From: Cetobacterium sp. UBA6069
GTDB lineage: Bacteria > Fusobacteriota > Fusobacteriia > Fusobacteriales > Fusobacteriaceae
NCBI GenBank assembly: GCA_002428805.1
Contig: DIXX01000033.1
Location: 1 to 7,577 of the forward strand
Length of the DNA stretch: 7,577 bases
Direction of reading: 5' to 3'
In this document: positions 6,510 to 7,577 of the stretch, piece after piece
Layout of the letters: the number at the start of each line of letters is the position of its first letter
How positions within the stretch are numbered: position 1 is the stretch's first letter
Program-made: the position numbers and the translations under genes
The notes under the pieces: model-generated
Told to the model about the DNA's origin: nothing
The model's input: only the letters and a program-made list of their open reading frames with translations
Databases searched by the model: none

Positions 6510-6515
6510 ATTATA
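6510..6515 (-). promoter_or_regulatory. Possible -10 box for the small lipoprotein gene
   Basis: A perfect TATAAT on the minus strand, about 31 nt before the lipoprotein ATG. No convincing -35 is found 16-18 nt upstream, and the DNA is almost wholly A/T, so a chance match is quite possible. Confidence 0.3.
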
Positions 6516-6544
6516 TACGAAGAAAAAAATTAATTCTTTTAATT

Positions 6545-7577
6545 TTAATAAAATTTTTCGAACGTAAGCTGTCGTGTTGATAAATTTTCTAAGTTTGAGA
6601 AAGATACACCTAAAAGTTTTATGTCTTTATTTAGATTTAAAGATAGTAAAAGTTCATCAACCATTCCTTTTAAAGATTCTTTATCATTTGTTGGAATAAA
6701 TCTTGTTTTTGAACGACTTATAGTTTCTCTATTTTTAAATCGAACTTTTAAAGATACGGTTTTAGTAAGGAGATTTTTTTTAATAAGTCTAGCATATGAC
6801 CAATCGAAAAGGGCTTCTATTTCTCTGTTGATCTCCTCTTCAGAGTCTAAAGGGAGTCTGAATGTGTTTTCGTTTCCGATAGAGTGGATAGCTCTATTGA
6901 AATCCACATCTCTATGATCGATTCCTCGGCTGTATGTATATAGTAGTTCACCACGAGATGTTCCATATTTAGAGCAGAGTTCTTTTAAAGAGAAGGGATA
7001 GATATCTTTAACTAAAAATATTTTATCTTTATTTAAAAGTTTTTCAAATTGCTTACCGACTCCGGGGAGTTTTCTGACTTTTTTATCTTTGATAAATTCG
7101 ATGAACTCATCTTCTGTATTGAATATATGTTGTCCTCCAGGTTTATTTATATCAGAGGCTATTTTAGCTGTGAGTTTATTTAAGCCGATACCCATTGAGC
7201 AAGTAAGACCTGTTATCTCAAAAATACGTTTTCTAAATAGCTTGGCAAAATTTTCTTTGGATGAAAACTTATCTATTATATCTGTAATATCTATAAAACC
7301 TTCGTCGAAGGCGATGAATTCGACTTTATGGGTTATCTTTAAGACTAAATTTTGGATAATACGGGACTCGTAGGCGTATTTATCTTTATTTACAGGAACG
7401 ACAATAAGTTTTGGGCAGAGTTTTTTTGCATCGAGTGTATTCATAGCAGAGTGTATTCCAAATTTACGGGCTGGGTAGCTCGCAGTTGTTACCACTCCTC
7501 CAGCAACAACGATGGGTTTGTCTTTATATTTGGGGTTGTCTCTGGTCTCTATGGACGCATAAAAGGCGTCCATATCG
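6545..7577 (-). CDS. dinB: DNA polymerase IV (Y-family translesion polymerase), 5'-partial
   Basis: The frame runs off the right edge. The ATG at 7573 is internal: the codon before it is Asp, giving the D-M-D-A-F-Y-A-S motif whose first Asp is the catalytic metal ligand, so a few N-terminal residues lie outside. Seen, numbered from that Met: steric-gate Tyr5; finger motif S-Y-P-A-R-K-F-G-I (32-40); catalytic F-D-E-G-F-I-D (89-95, with D90 and E91); S-M-G-I-G-L-N-K-L-T-A-K-I-A-S-D (126-141); helix-hairpin-helix L-P-G-V-G-K (169-174); then the little-finger domain. Known: Pol IV bypasses template lesions with low fidelity and binds the sliding clamp through a C-terminal peptide; here the end carries R-Q-L-T-F-E-K-F-Y, a near match to QLxLF. 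About 342 visible residues fit a full-length family member. The terminator appears to lie after the downstream lipoprotein gene. Confidence 0.95.
   Translation of the reverse strand, partial: DMDAFYASIETRDNPKYKDKPIVVAGGVVTTASYPARKFGIHSAMNTLDAKKLCPKLIVVPVNKDKYAYESRIIQNLVLKITHKVEFIAFDEGFIDITDIIDKFSSKENFAKLFRKRIFEITGLTCSMGIGLNKLTAKIASDINKPGGQHIFNTEDEFIEFIKDKKVRKLPGVGKQFEKLLNKDKIFLVKDIYPFSLKELCSKYGTSRGELLYTYSRGIDHRDVDFNRAIHSIGNENTFRLPLDSEEEINREIEALFDWSYARLIKKNLLTKTVSLKVRFKNRETISRSKTRFIPTNDKESLKGMVDELLLSLNLNKDIKLLGVSFSNLENLSTRQLTFEKFY

Noticed and set aside
6520..6560. AT-only palindrome (AATTAATT with flanking A and T runs) after dinB as a terminator
   Set aside because: The stem has no G-C pairs beyond one edge and would be very weak; the region is simply A/T-rich.
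6621..7373. Two plus-strand open frames opposite dinB (6621-6917 and 7089-7373)
   Set aside because: Antisense shadows of conserved polymerase IV motifs; low-complexity proteins with no start signals.

Overview
The window is AT-rich throughout (codons mostly end in A or T, intergenic DNA is nearly all A/T). It holds seven protein genes in three transcriptional blocks. Low GC, vegetative-type promoters (TTGCAA or TTTACT with 17-nt spacers and near-consensus -10 boxes), strong AGGAG/GGAGG ribosome sites and hairpin-plus-T terminators suggest a Fusobacteriota member (Fusobacterium/Cetobacterium type) or a low-GC Firmicute. I favour the former from the gene mix, but nothing in the window settles it. 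There is no rRNA, tRNA, IS element or CRISPR array, and no gene-free stretch over 300 bases; the longest gap is 137 nt.

Left half (1-3948, + strand): the 3' part of a very large gene for a modular, presumably exported M60 (enhancin/mucinase-like) zinc metallopeptidase. Its frame is open to the left edge, so at least 1315 residues are visible and the N-terminus is missing. The visible part is a tandem array of about 290-residue supermodules (uncharacterised beta-rich segment, F5/8-type C/discoidin-like domain, helical linker), followed by a C-terminal M60 domain with an HELGH motif and a downstream GEVTNN glutamate. The likely role is binding and cleaving host or dietary glycoproteins.

Middle (4046-5576): a MarC-family membrane protein gene with its own promoter converges on a gene for an XRE-cupin transcription factor, with a strong terminator between them. 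The XRE-cupin gene is divergent from a tiny BFD-like [2Fe-2S] protein gene. Both divergent promoters use the same palindromic -35 hexamer TTGCAA, inside an 8-bp inverted repeat, which makes this gap a candidate operator region.

Right part (5662-7577): a stand-alone DEDDh 3'-5' exonuclease gene (+) faces a minus-strand pair, the Y-family DNA polymerase IV gene dinB (cut by the right edge) and a 52-residue lipoprotein gene. The exonuclease and lipoprotein genes share one bidirectional terminator. Apart from the M60 protein, the genes are ordinary housekeeping or accessory types. The points most worth a second look are the repeat architecture with a conserved cysteine pair in the M60 protein, the shared promoter motif at the XRE-cupin/[2Fe-2S] divergon, the hairpin over the exonuclease start, and the small lipoprotein gene.
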